Shown here: positions 45,146-54,561 of the stretch, piece after piece | Numbering within the stretch: position 1 is the first letter of the stretch | Layout of the letters: each line of letters opens with the position of its first letter | Assembly (NCBI GenBank): GCA_019638695.1 | Contig: JAHBTG010000009.1 | Span: 1-61,860 of the forward strand | DNA: 61,860 bases | DNA from: Bacteroidota bacterium | GTDB lineage: Bacteria; Bacteroidota; Bacteroidia; J057; JAJTIE01 | Direction: 5' to 3' | Notes under the pieces: generated by a model | What the model was told of the DNA's origin: nothing | The model's input: only the letters and a program-made list of their open reading frames with translations | The model's database searches: none | Program-made: the position numbers and the translations under genes

Positions 45146-45568
45146 ATGAAAACGCTGATACTATCTTGCTTCCTCCTGCTCATGACCGGCAACCTGTCGC
45201 AGGCACAAACCAACCTCTATGCTATCTCTACGGAGCAGGAGTATGAGAACGTGCAGGTAACGCCCCTGCATACGGACACCCTGGTATCCAGTTTTGTCAT
45301 TTGGGTGAAAAAAGATGTGGCGCCCCACCTGCATACCGGGCATACGGAGCATATTGTGGTGTTAGAGGGCCTGGCAGAGGTATTGCTGGGAAACGAAACC
45401 CTGCTGGTAGGTCCGGGAGACCTGGTAGTGGTACCCAAAGGCACCCGTCATGCCGTGAAGGTGCTCTCCCCCATCCCGCTCAAGGTGCTTTCCATACAGG
45501 CCCCCAAATACCGGGATGGCGTCCACCGCACGCCTCAGGAAGCCCCGGCCGATATCTACACCTACTAG
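45146..45568 (+). CDS. Exported cupin-domain protein
   Basis: A 140-residue protein with a signal peptide (MKTLILSCFLLLMTGNLSQAQ) and a single cupin fold: the first motif region is APHLHTGHTEHIVVLEGLAEVLLGNE and the second is GPGDLVVVPKGTRHAV. His in HLHTGHTEH and RHAV could bind metal. The start ATG at 45146 is favoured by the promoter box and the signal. Cupins of this sort range from sugar isomerases to storage-like proteins, so no reaction is proposed. It converges on the AraC-MGMT gene with a 4-nt overlap. Confidence 0.85.
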   Translation: MKTLILSCFLLLMTGNLSQAQTNLYAISTEQEYENVQVTPLHTDTLVSSFVIWVKKDVAPHLHTGHTEHIVVLEGLAEVLLGNETLLVGPGDLVVVPKGTRHAVKVLSPIPLKVLSIQAPKYRDGVHRTPQEAPADIYTY

Positions 45569-46419
45569 AAGCCTTCTGCCGCCTGACGGGCAGCTTCCCA
45601 ACCTATGATCGCCTGCTTGCGGGCGCTTCCCCAGAAATACTCCCCGGTCTCTCCCGTAGCGCGGATCACCCTATGACAGGGAATGAGCCAGGCAACGGGA
45701 TTGCGGCCTATGGCGGTGCCCACAGCCCTGGACGCACCGGGATACCCGGCCTCTTCTGCCAGTTGGCTATAGGTAGTCAGCCTACCCTCAGGGATATGGA
45801 GCAACGCCTGCCATACCTTCAGCTGAAAGGGCGTGCCCCTCAGGTGTAATTTGAGCTGCGGGCGGTTGCGCCAGTCTTGTGTGAAGATGGACAGAGCTGC
45901 TTCCTGCAGGGCGTCCGAGGCCCTGGTGAAACGGGCCTGCGGAAAACGGGCTGTCAACTGTACTATAGCAGCTTCTTCGTCCTCATCTATAAAGGAAAGA
46001 TGGCAGATCCCTTGAGTGGTGGAGGCCACCAGGACATCGCCGAAAGGACTATCGGCCAAGCTAAACTGAATGTGCAAATCCTGGCCCCCGTGCTTGTATT
46101 CCCCGGGAGTCATGCCTTCTATCTTCACAAACAGGTCATGCAAGCGCCCTGTACCGGACAGTCCTGCGTCCTGAGCTACGCTGAACAGGCTGGCCTCCGG
46201 TTGCTGCAGCAGTTGTTTGGCATAGTCTACCCGGAGGTACTGCAAAAACTGTTTGGGGCTCACACCGGCCCAGTCCTGGAACAGCTTCTGAAAATGGAAC
46301 GGGCTCAGATGCACATGGCCGGCCACAACATCCAGGTCCGGGTTTTGCCTGAAATGCCGGTGTATGTAGGCAATAGCCGCCGCAATGCGCTCATAATTCA
46401 ATGCTGCCTGTGTTTTCAT
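45565..46419 (-). CDS. AraC-type regulator fused to methylated-DNA-cysteine methyltransferase
   Basis: A 284-residue protein: an N-terminal AraC helix-turn-helix (about residues 10-110: HLSPFHFQKLFQDWAGVSPKQFLQYLR), then a methyltransferase domain that takes alkyl groups off O6-alkylguanine, with the acceptor Cys248 in IPCHRV and the preceding SRAVGTAIGRNP. It resembles Ada but lacks the N-terminal zinc methyl-phosphotriester domain, so it should repair O6-alkylguanine and may regulate by another signal. A TAGTTTTG box precedes it. Confidence 0.92.
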   Translation of the reverse strand: MKTQAALNYERIAAAIAYIHRHFRQNPDLDVVAGHVHLSPFHFQKLFQDWAGVSPKQFLQYLRVDYAKQLLQQPEASLFSVAQDAGLSGTGRLHDLFVKIEGMTPGEYKHGGQDLHIQFSLADSPFGDVLVASTTQGICHLSFIDEDEEAAIVQLTARFPQARFTRASDALQEAALSIFTQDWRNRPQLKLHLRGTPFQLKVWQALLHIPEGRLTTYSQLAEEAGYPGASRAVGTAIGRNPVAWLIPCHRVIRATGETGEYFWGSARKQAIIGWEAARQAAEGF

Positions 46420-46436
46420 AACCCCATGTTTTCAGG

Positions 46437-46444
46437 CAAAACTA
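46437..46444 (-). promoter_or_regulatory. TAnnTTTG -7 box of the AraC-MGMT gene
   Basis: TAGTTTTG on the minus strand ends 17 nt before the ATG at 46419. Confidence 0.55.
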
Positions 46445-46534
46445 GGGGGAAGGCCCGGCAAAGCCAACCCGTTTCTTGCGAAGATTTTTCCCCGACCGGG
46501 CGGTATCTCTTCCCGGAAGCACAACCAACCAGCC

Positions 46535-47788
<1,254 letters not shown>

Positions 47789-47791
47789 AAC

Positions 47792-48475
47792 TTACTTCTT
47801 CTTATTGGAGGAATTATCCAGCACTTCGTCTATCAGGCCGTATTCTTTGGCGTCCCGGGCGATCATCCAGTAATCGCGGTCAGAGTCTGCCCATATCTTC
47901 TCATAGGTCTGGCCGGAAGCCTCAGCCAGGATCTTATACAGTTCTTCTTTGATCTTGCGGCCCTGTTCCAGCGCTATCTCCATATCTGAGATCTGGCCCT
48001 GTGCCCCGCTCATAGGCTGGTGAATCATTACACGGCTGTGTGGCAATGCGGCACGCTTGCCTTTATGACCGGCAGCCAGCAATACGGCGCCCATACTGGC
48101 CGCCATGCCCACACAAATGGTGCCTACATCGGGTGTGATGTGGTGCATGACGTCATAGATCGCCAGGCCGGCGTATACGGAGCCCCCGGGAGAGTTGATG
48201 TAGAGGTACACGTCTTTTTTGGCGTCTGCACTCTGGAGGAACAACAGCTGTGCCACAATGATATTGGCCACATAATCGTCCACCCCTGTACCCAGGAAGA
48301 TGATGCGGTCCATCATCAGGCGGCTGAACACGTCCATAGCCACCACGTTCAGGGAACGCTCTTCTATGATATTGGGGGTGAGGCCCCGGAGAGGGCTCAT
48401 CTGATTACTGTAGTCATGCAGCGCATGGCTGCTCATACCCATGTGTTTGACGGCGTATTTCTCAAACTCTGTCAT
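47792..48475 (-). CDS. clpP: ATP-dependent Clp protease proteolytic subunit
   Basis: Serine protease of the tetradecameric Clp barrel. 227 residues with the triad Ser127 ([11 protein letters not shown]), His152 (SRVMIHQPM) and Asp203 (DRDYWM). About 20-30 residues longer at the N terminus than the average, which fits a propeptide. Lies between tig (upstream on the minus strand) and clpX. Confidence 0.97.
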   Translation of the reverse strand: MTEFEKYAVKHMGMSSHALHDYSNQMSPLRGLTPNIIEERSLNVVAMDVFSRLMMDRIIFLGTGVDDYVANIIVAQLLFLQSADAKKDVYLYINSPGGSVYAGLAIYDVMHHITPDVGTICVGMAASMGAVLLAAGHKGKRAALPHSRVMIHQPMSGAQGQISDMEIALEQGRKIKEELYKILAEASGQTYEKIWADSDRDYWMIARDAKEYGLIDEVLDNSSNKKK

Positions 48476-48560
48476 AGGGGTTTTGATGGGTTAACGTGAG
48501 CAACTAAGGCTGTTGAGACTGCAACATACAGAAAACCGCTGAGGGTACGCAAGGGTTCCC

Positions 48561-49958
48561 TTAGCTGAGTTTATCAAATTCCTGGGCAGATACGGTCTTC
48601 TCCGATTTCTTTACCTTGTTGTTCAGCAGGAAATCCCGGATGGCAATATCCTGCTGCTCACGGCTTTCCCGCTCGCGCATCTCCTCATTTTGCAGGAATT
48701 GCTCAGCTAGCTGCTCCAGGCGCTGTTCCTGCTCCTGGCGGGCGCTTTCATCCCCTTCTTCACTGGGAGGCAGGTAGGCACGGAACTTGGTTTTGATGCC
48801 CTCTGCCACAGCCGCCTGGTCTACCTTCAGCTCCGGGTGGGCTTCCAGCAGCGCATCATAGATGAAGCGCATGCGAAACTCTACCAGATAGTTGCTGAGG
48901 TTGCTGTCGATCTGCTTGCGCTCCTCATCGGTTTTGGCTTCTTCCAGCAGGAACTGGCGCAGGAAGCTAACGGGTAGCTGGAAAGGATGCGCATCCAGCA
49001 ATCCCCGGATGAAGTCGGCCTCGTACTTGCGCTCTGCATAGCGGTCATAATTGGCCTGCAGGGCGGTCTTTACTTTTTCCACAAAGGCTTCGCGGGTGGA
49101 TACCTGCTCCTCTTCTTTTTCGATGCGCAGCATCTTGTTCCACCATTCGGGGGTTTCTTCGGCGGCCTGCTGCTCCTCGATGTCTTCGAGTGCAAACCGC
49201 AGCGGGACGCTCTTCAAGCTTTCGTACGTTTCTTTGTCCAGGTCCAGCACGTTGCGCGCCATGTTCTCATCGTCGAAGATGTCTGTGAGGGTCACCTGCA
49301 ACTTGTCATGCTGCTTCTTGCCTTCCAGCTGAGGCAGAATGCGGGGCTTCATGCGGGTATGGATGTACAGGTGAGAGTGGAATCCGCCGGGCTTCACCTT
49401 GCCGTCGGTATCCAGTTCTTCCAGGCAGGTGTGGATGATATAATGGTGGTTAGCCACATCCTTCACCTCTTCTGCGGGAGTTACCGCACCGCTTTTGTAG
49501 CGCAGATCGGTAATATAGTGCTCCACATCGGCATCCGTTACCGTTACGGTATAGCGCACAAGCTCGGGAAGGTCATGGATGGAAAGCGCTACCTGGGGCT
49601 GTATACCCATCTGGAACTCAAAGAAATACTCCTGGACTTCAAGGTCCTGGGTATCGTCCTCGGAGAAGTTGCTGCGCATGAGATAAGGGCGTCCCAGCAC
49701 TTTAAGGGCATTCTCCTGGATATACTTCATCAGTTCCTCAGAAGCGCTGCGGCTGAGCTGGTCAAACAACAGGCTGCGGCCAAAACGCTTGCGCACCAGC
49801 CCCATAGGCACTGTGCCGGGGCGGAAACCGGGCAGCTGGATCTGTTTGCGATAGTTGCGCAGGCTGGCCTCAAACTGGCCGGCATAATCTTCAGGGGTCA
49901 GCGTCACGGTGAGGGTGCCAACCGGCTCCTGATCTTTAATTTCTGAAACGATATTCAA
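48561..49958 (-). CDS. tig: Trigger factor
   Basis: Ribosome-bound chaperone with peptidyl-prolyl isomerase-like domain. The sequence NIVSEIKDQEPVGTLTVTLTPEDYAGQFEASLRNYRKQIQLPGFRPGTVPMGLVRKRFG carries the ribosome-binding signature (PGFRPG with RxF). There is no ATG at the expected place; a TTG at 49958 gives the family N terminus and 465 residues. A longer ATG start at 50039 is possible but would begin only 3 nt after the tRNA-Leu gene and add 27 residues with no family similarity. The C-terminal domain is very charged. Part of the tig-clpP-clpX group. Confidence 0.93.
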   Translation of the reverse strand: MNIVSEIKDQEPVGTLTVTLTPEDYAGQFEASLRNYRKQIQLPGFRPGTVPMGLVRKRFGRSLLFDQLSRSASEELMKYIQENALKVLGRPYLMRSNFSEDDTQDLEVQEYFFEFQMGIQPQVALSIHDLPELVRYTVTVTDADVEHYITDLRYKSGAVTPAEEVKDVANHHYIIHTCLEELDTDGKVKPGGFHSHLYIHTRMKPRILPQLEGKKQHDKLQVTLTDIFDDENMARNVLDLDKETYESLKSVPLRFALEDIEEQQAAEETPEWWNKMLRIEKEEEQVSTREAFVEKVKTALQANYDRYAERKYEADFIRGLLDAHPFQLPVSFLRQFLLEEAKTDEERKQIDSNLSNYLVEFRMRFIYDALLEAHPELKVDQAAVAEGIKTKFRAYLPPSEEGDESARQEQEQRLEQLAEQFLQNEEMRERESREQQDIAIRDFLLNNKVKKSEKTVSAQEFDKLS

Positions 49959-50042
49959 GGTATAAGGACGATAGAGAGTGAACGAAAGGCCGATAAATGC
50001 GGCAGGCAGGTGATGAACCTGCCTGGCCGGGGTTTTCATAAG

Positions 50043-50124
50043 TGCGGATGAAGGGACTCGAACCCCCACTCCTCACGGAACCAGATCCTAAATCTAGCGC
50101 GTCTACCAATTTCGCCACATCCGC
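50043..50124 (-). tRNA. tRNA-Leu (anticodon TAG)
   Basis: An 82-nt tRNA on the minus strand. Acceptor stem GCGGATG / CATCCGC with discriminator A, D-loop region GCGAAATTGGTAGACGC, anticodon stem CTAGA / TCTGG around TTTAGGA (anticodon TAG), a long variable arm, and the T-loop GGGGGTTCGAGTCCC. CCA is not encoded. Read to be leucine because of the long variable arm and the TAG anticodon. Confidence 0.96.
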
Positions 50125-50143
50125 AGGCTTTAGAATTGGGTTG

Positions 50144-50151
50144 CAAACTTA
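50144..50151 (-). promoter_or_regulatory. TAnnTTTG -7 box of tRNA-Leu
   Basis: TAAGTTTG on the minus strand, 19 nt upstream of the tRNA 5' end. Perfect match to the -7 consensus. Confidence 0.55.
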
Positions 50152-50208
50152 TCAAAAAACTAAACCAAGATAAAAATAATGCCGTATTTTGAGGTAAGAA
50201 ATTAAACT

Positions 50209-52455
50209 ATGGCAGTACTCACGCCCACCCAGGAGGAGCAGGAACGCAAAACCATACTCAATGCTTACAAACGACTGGTAAAGGCCGCCATGCCCTTTAC
50301 CACCAAAGAAGAGCGCAAAGAGGTGCGCAAGGCCTTTGAGTTCAGCATGGAGCTGCACAAGAATGTGCGCCGACGCAGCGGAGAACCCTATATCCTCCAC
50401 CCCCTGGAGGTGGCGCGCATAGCGGTGGCAGAAGTGGGCCTGCTGGACAAGACCAGTATGATATGCGCCCTGCTGCATGATGTGGTGGAAGACACGGATG
50501 TGGAAGTAAAGCAGATCCGCCGGGAGTTCGGTCCCCAGGTGGCCAAGATCGTGGACGGCCTCACCAAGATCAGCCAGGTATTCGACCCCTCTACTACCCA
50601 GCAGGTAGAGAGCTACAAGAAGATGCTGCTCACCATGAGCGATGACATCCGCGTGGCCCTCATCAAGCTGGCAGACCGGCTGCACAATATGCGCACCCTG
50701 CGCCATATGAAGCGCGAGAAGCAGCTGAAGATAGCCTCGGAAACTACCTACCTCTATGCCCCCCTGGCCCACCGCCTGGGGCTGTACAATATCAAGCAGG
50801 AGCTGGAAGACCTGGCCCTGAAGTATACGGAGCCCGAGATCTACCAGCAGATAGAGAACCACCTGCAGGACAGCAAACGCCAGCGCAACCGCTATATCCA
50901 GAACTTCATCAAGCCTATCCAGCTACGCATGAAAGCACTGGATATTCCCTGCGACATCAAGGGAAGGGTCAAGAGCATTACCTCTATCTATAACAAGATG
51001 AAGGCCCAGCAAGTGGGTATAGAAGAGGTGTATGATATCTTCGCCATTCGCATTGTGGTGCAGAAAGAGTTTGAAAGCGGAGAGGCCGAGAAAGCGGATT
51101 GCTGGCGGGTCTATTCGGCAGTGACAAGCATGTACCGCGGGCACCCCGACCGCCTGCGAGACTGGATCTCCACCCCCAAAACTAACGGATACGAGAGCCT
51201 GCACACCACAGTGCTGGGTCCGGGCGGCCGCTGGATAGAAGTGCAGATCCGCAGCCAGCGCATGGACTATGCCGCCGAAAAAGGACTGGCCAGTCACTGG
51301 AAATACAAGGAGAAGGACCACGGCCAGGATGAACTGATGGAACAGTGGCTCGCCAGGGTGCGGGAGTTCCTGGAGGCCCGGCAAACCAGCGCCTTTGATT
51401 TTGTGAGCGATCTCAAGGCCAATGTAGTGGCCGAACAGATCTATGTCTTCACCCCCAAAGGCGACCTCAAGATATTGCCCGTGGGTTCCACTGCGCTGGA
51501 TATGGCCTATGAGATCCATACCAAGATCGGTCACCATTGTATCGGAGCCAAGGTGAACCAGCGGGTGGTCCCGCTAAGCCACGTCTTGCAGAATGGAGAC
51601 CACGTGGAAGTGATCACCAGCGCCAAACAAACCCCCAAGGAAGAATGGCTGGAGTATGTAAAGACCAGCAAGGCACGCCACAAGATCAAGGACACGCTCA
51701 AGGAGGCCCGCAGGGAGATCGTAGAACGCGGCAAGCGCATCTTTGACTGGAAGGTCAACCAGCTGGGCATCACGGAAGAGCACAATATCATCAAGGTATT
51801 GCTGGCAGAGTTCAGGATTGCCCACATCTATGATTTCTACTACCGCCTGGGCAGCCACAAGATCGATACCCAGCGGCTGCTGGACTTCATCCAGCAATAC
51901 AAGTATAAGCTGGACGAAGCCGTGGCGCCCGGAGACAGCCCCCAAAAACCGCAGGACTTTGAGCAATACCTCTCTGCCAGCGGGGAGAAAGTAACGCTGC
52001 AGAATATCGTGGAAGTGGACAGCAGCGACTATACGGCCATTCAACTGGCCAGTTGCTGCAAGCCCCTGCCGGGAGATGAGATCACCGCTTTTGATGATCC
52101 TTTCCTCAAGGCCAGCGTGGTACACCGGGTAAGCTGCGAGGAAGCCATCAAGCTCATGACCAGCAACCAGGGGTACCAGCACACGGCGCGCTGGCAGGAA
52201 CCGGGATCCGGCCGGATGCAGTTCCTGGCCGGCTGGAAGATCGTGGGCCAGGACCGCATGGGTATGCTTAATGACATCGTGCGGGCCATTACCCTTCGCC
52301 TGAGGTTCAATATCCGCAGCTTCACCATCAGCTCAGAGGACGGTATGTTCGAGGGAATGGTCATGCTCTATGTACACAACCTGGAAGAACTCAACCGCGG
52401 CAGCGCCGAGCTGAAAAAAGTAGCCGGCATCTTCAGCGTACAGCGCATCACCTAA
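50209..52455 (+). CDS. rsh: Bifunctional (p)ppGpp synthetase/hydrolase (RelA/SpoT)
   Basis: Makes and degrades the alarmone (p)ppGpp. A 748-residue protein with the standard order: HD hydrolase (HPLEVARIAVAE, LLHDVVED), synthetase (RVKSITSIYNKM, TPKTNGYESLHTTV, VEVQIRS-type, GLASHWKYKEKD), TGS (DLKILPVGSTALDMAYEIHTKIGHHC), a conserved-cysteine domain (LASCCKPLPGDEITAF) and a C-terminal ACT domain. Both HD and synthetase motifs are intact, so it is the bifunctional Rel type. Divergent from tRNA-Leu with 84 bp between. Confidence 0.96.
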   Translation: MAVLTPTQEEQERKTILNAYKRLVKAAMPFTTKEERKEVRKAFEFSMELHKNVRRRSGEPYILHPLEVARIAVAEVGLLDKTSMICALLHDVVEDTDVEVKQIRREFGPQVAKIVDGLTKISQVFDPSTTQQVESYKKMLLTMSDDIRVALIKLADRLHNMRTLRHMKREKQLKIASETTYLYAPLAHRLGLYNIKQELEDLALKYTEPEIYQQIENHLQDSKRQRNRYIQNFIKPIQLRMKALDIPCDIKGRVKSITSIYNKMKAQQVGIEEVYDIFAIRIVVQKEFESGEAEKADCWRVYSAVTSMYRGHPDRLRDWISTPKTNGYESLHTTVLGPGGRWIEVQIRSQRMDYAAEKGLASHWKYKEKDHGQDELMEQWLARVREFLEARQTSAFDFVSDLKANVVAEQIYVFTPKGDLKILPVGSTALDMAYEIHTKIGHHCIGAKVNQRVVPLSHVLQNGDHVEVITSAKQTPKEEWLEYVKTSKARHKIKDTLKEARREIVERGKRIFDWKVNQLGITEEHNIIKVLLAEFRIAHIYDFYYRLGSHKIDTQRLLDFIQQYKYKLDEAVAPGDSPQKPQDFEQYLSASGEKVTLQNIVEVDSSDYTAIQLASCCKPLPGDEITAFDDPFLKASVVHRVSCEEAIKLMTSNQGYQHTARWQEPGSGRMQFLAGWKIVGQDRMGMLNDIVRAITLRLRFNIRSFTISSEDGMFEGMVMLYVHNLEELNRGSAELKKVAGIFSVQRIT

Positions 52456-52472
52456 ACGGCAGCCAGTATCCT

Positions 52473-54464
52473 TTACCACTGCAACCGGTACAGGGCATCT
52501 CCCGATATGCGGTCCCTGGCCAGTAAAAGGGCATGCGGCTCCAGTGTAGTGGGCAATCCCCCACCCCTGGGTACGATCAGGTAGCCGAGCTGAAAGTGCC
52601 GCGCAAATCGGTACTGGATGTCCTCTTCGGATAACCGGAGCTCCCGGCTGCTCAGCTGCTGCGCATACCGCCAGAAAATATGCTGGCTCCGTTGCCGGGC
52701 ATCCACGTCCCCGGCCAGCGGCAGCAACAACTGCGCATCCATCAGCACCGCGCCGGTATGATGCGGGATATACATCATATACACGCCGCCATACAGGGTA
52801 TGAAAATCGTAGTGTAAATTATGAGACAACGCGGGCACCGCTGTGTAAGCAGGCAGCAAATACCCTCCCCTGCTTTCTGCAGACAGGGTTTGTGCTACAC
52901 GGGCGAGATAACCTGCATCATAGGCCGGGCGGCGGTCTTTGGCCAGGCCATATCCCCACAGCCCGATATTCCAGGCCAATAATACCGCGGCAAATACCCT
53001 GGCCCACAAGGGTGTGCTTCGTGTGGTCAACGCCAGACCCGCGGCCAGCATCAGGAAGGTTTGTATACCCACCAGGCTGCCCATAGCCAGTAACTGGATG
53101 CCATCCTTGGGTGTAACGGGTGCTACGGCGGCCCAGCACAGGATACCCAATACCGCCAGCAGCAACAGGCTTCCCAGCACCGCCCGGAAGGATACCCCCG
53201 GTAACAGCCTGCCTGCGACGGATGGCCATATGCGCCATAACCACACGCCCCATACCGCATACAAGGCTGCCAGTTGCAACACGGTCTTACCCGTGATATT
53301 GACCTGCTGGCCCAGGTTCCACACATACCGGAGGGGTACCTCCCGGGCCATCCACTCCCCTGCCGGCACATGCCCCCGGAGGGTAACCGCCAGGTGCCAG
53401 CCGGATACTGCTATTGTGCACAGGGTCAATACCAGGATCTCATAGGCCGTGACCTTTCGCCGCCAGATAGCGATCAGAAGCAATATTCCCCAAAAGAGGA
53501 CTGCGGCCACAGCAAAAGCAAACAGGCTGAGCAAACCCAGCGCGCACAAGTAGGCGATGGCAATGCCATACCGGCGGTACATGAGCCAGCAGGCCAGCCA
53601 GCCCCCCAGGAGGATATACAGTTTGAGGCTGTTGAGCACCCCGGGCGGAAAGACCACGGTCATGCCCTGCAGGATAGATGTCTGTGAAAGAAAGCCCAGG
53701 TCAAATAGGTAGGGTATATAGACCGGTGTGCAGAATAACAGCGCAACCGCCAGCGCCAGATGCCAGTAACGTGCTGCCTGCACGGCGAGTACGCCGGCCA
53801 GCCCCATAGCCGCCAGCATCAGCCACAAGGTGGTGGTATGCACCACCAGGGTCACCACACCGGGCAGACCGGTAACTTTGGCAAGCAACCCGGCCAGCCA
53901 CAGTTCATTATAATGGTAGGGCTGCGCTCCGTAGGCATCCGGGTCCAGCAGGGCTTCTTTGGCATAAATGGTCTCATACCCGTTGGTATAGAGGTGTGCA
54001 ATGATCTTGGCATAAAAATGCCAGTCCAGGGGCACCGGCTGCCAGGGGAAAGCACTGCCGGTATCCCCCGTAACCTGCAACAGGGTATAGGTCCCGAACA
54101 AGATCACCAGCAAGCTGAGCGGCAGTGCCTGCTCCAGTCCAAAGGCCCGCCAGCTGAAATCCCGCGTTTGCTGGGGAATGCGTGCACGGGCAGGTGTAAA
54201 CCGGTGCAGGATAGCCACGATCCCGGCCAGTACCAGCAAAATGGGGAACTGGTAATTCAGCGGTCCGGCATACAGACAAGCAACGACCAGCACACAAGCC
54301 TGCATCCCTATCAGCAAAGCGGCCCAGGTGCCGCCAAATGAGTGGATATCGCAGAGAACCGGCAACCTGAATACCCGGCGGGTAACCACCGCCAGGACAT
54401 GGCCCAGGAGCACCAGCGCCCAGAAAATGCCCAGCAGACCGGCAAGTGTGGTAACCCAAAGCAT
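52473..54464 (-). CDS. Polytopic membrane protein of unknown function (possible GT-C type)
   Basis: A 663-residue integral membrane protein with about a dozen hydrophobic segments, spread from residue 1 to about 480, and a soluble C-terminal part of about 150 residues. Loops contain WHFYAKIIAHLYTNGYETIYAKEALLDPDAYGAQPYHYNELW, which resembles the large extracytoplasmic loop of GT-C glycosyltransferase-like proteins. No clear catalytic DxD motif. The gene ends 17 bp after the rsh stop, convergent. Coding status is firm; function unknown. Confidence 0.75.
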   Translation of the reverse strand: MLWVTTLAGLLGIFWALVLLGHVLAVVTRRVFRLPVLCDIHSFGGTWAALLIGMQACVLVVACLYAGPLNYQFPILLVLAGIVAILHRFTPARARIPQQTRDFSWRAFGLEQALPLSLLVILFGTYTLLQVTGDTGSAFPWQPVPLDWHFYAKIIAHLYTNGYETIYAKEALLDPDAYGAQPYHYNELWLAGLLAKVTGLPGVVTLVVHTTTLWLMLAAMGLAGVLAVQAARYWHLALAVALLFCTPVYIPYLFDLGFLSQTSILQGMTVVFPPGVLNSLKLYILLGGWLACWLMYRRYGIAIAYLCALGLLSLFAFAVAAVLFWGILLLIAIWRRKVTAYEILVLTLCTIAVSGWHLAVTLRGHVPAGEWMAREVPLRYVWNLGQQVNITGKTVLQLAALYAVWGVWLWRIWPSVAGRLLPGVSFRAVLGSLLLLAVLGILCWAAVAPVTPKDGIQLLAMGSLVGIQTFLMLAAGLALTTRSTPLWARVFAAVLLAWNIGLWGYGLAKDRRPAYDAGYLARVAQTLSAESRGGYLLPAYTAVPALSHNLHYDFHTLYGGVYMMYIPHHTGAVLMDAQLLLPLAGDVDARQRSQHIFWRYAQQLSSRELRLSEEDIQYRFARHFQLGYLIVPRGGGLPTTLEPHALLLARDRISGDALYRLQW

Positions 54465-54516
54465 CCCGCAAGTTAGCGGGAAAGCACACTGTATAAAGCG
54501 CCTGTGGGTATTTGGC

Positions 54517-54524
54517 TATATTTG
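54517..54524 (+). promoter_or_regulatory. TAnnTTTG -7 box of the M1-barrel gene
   Basis: TATATTTG, perfect match, ends 37 nt before the ATG at 54562. Confidence 0.55.
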
Positions 54525-54561
54525 CGCCTGATTAAAAATAGCACCGTATCTACACTAAATC

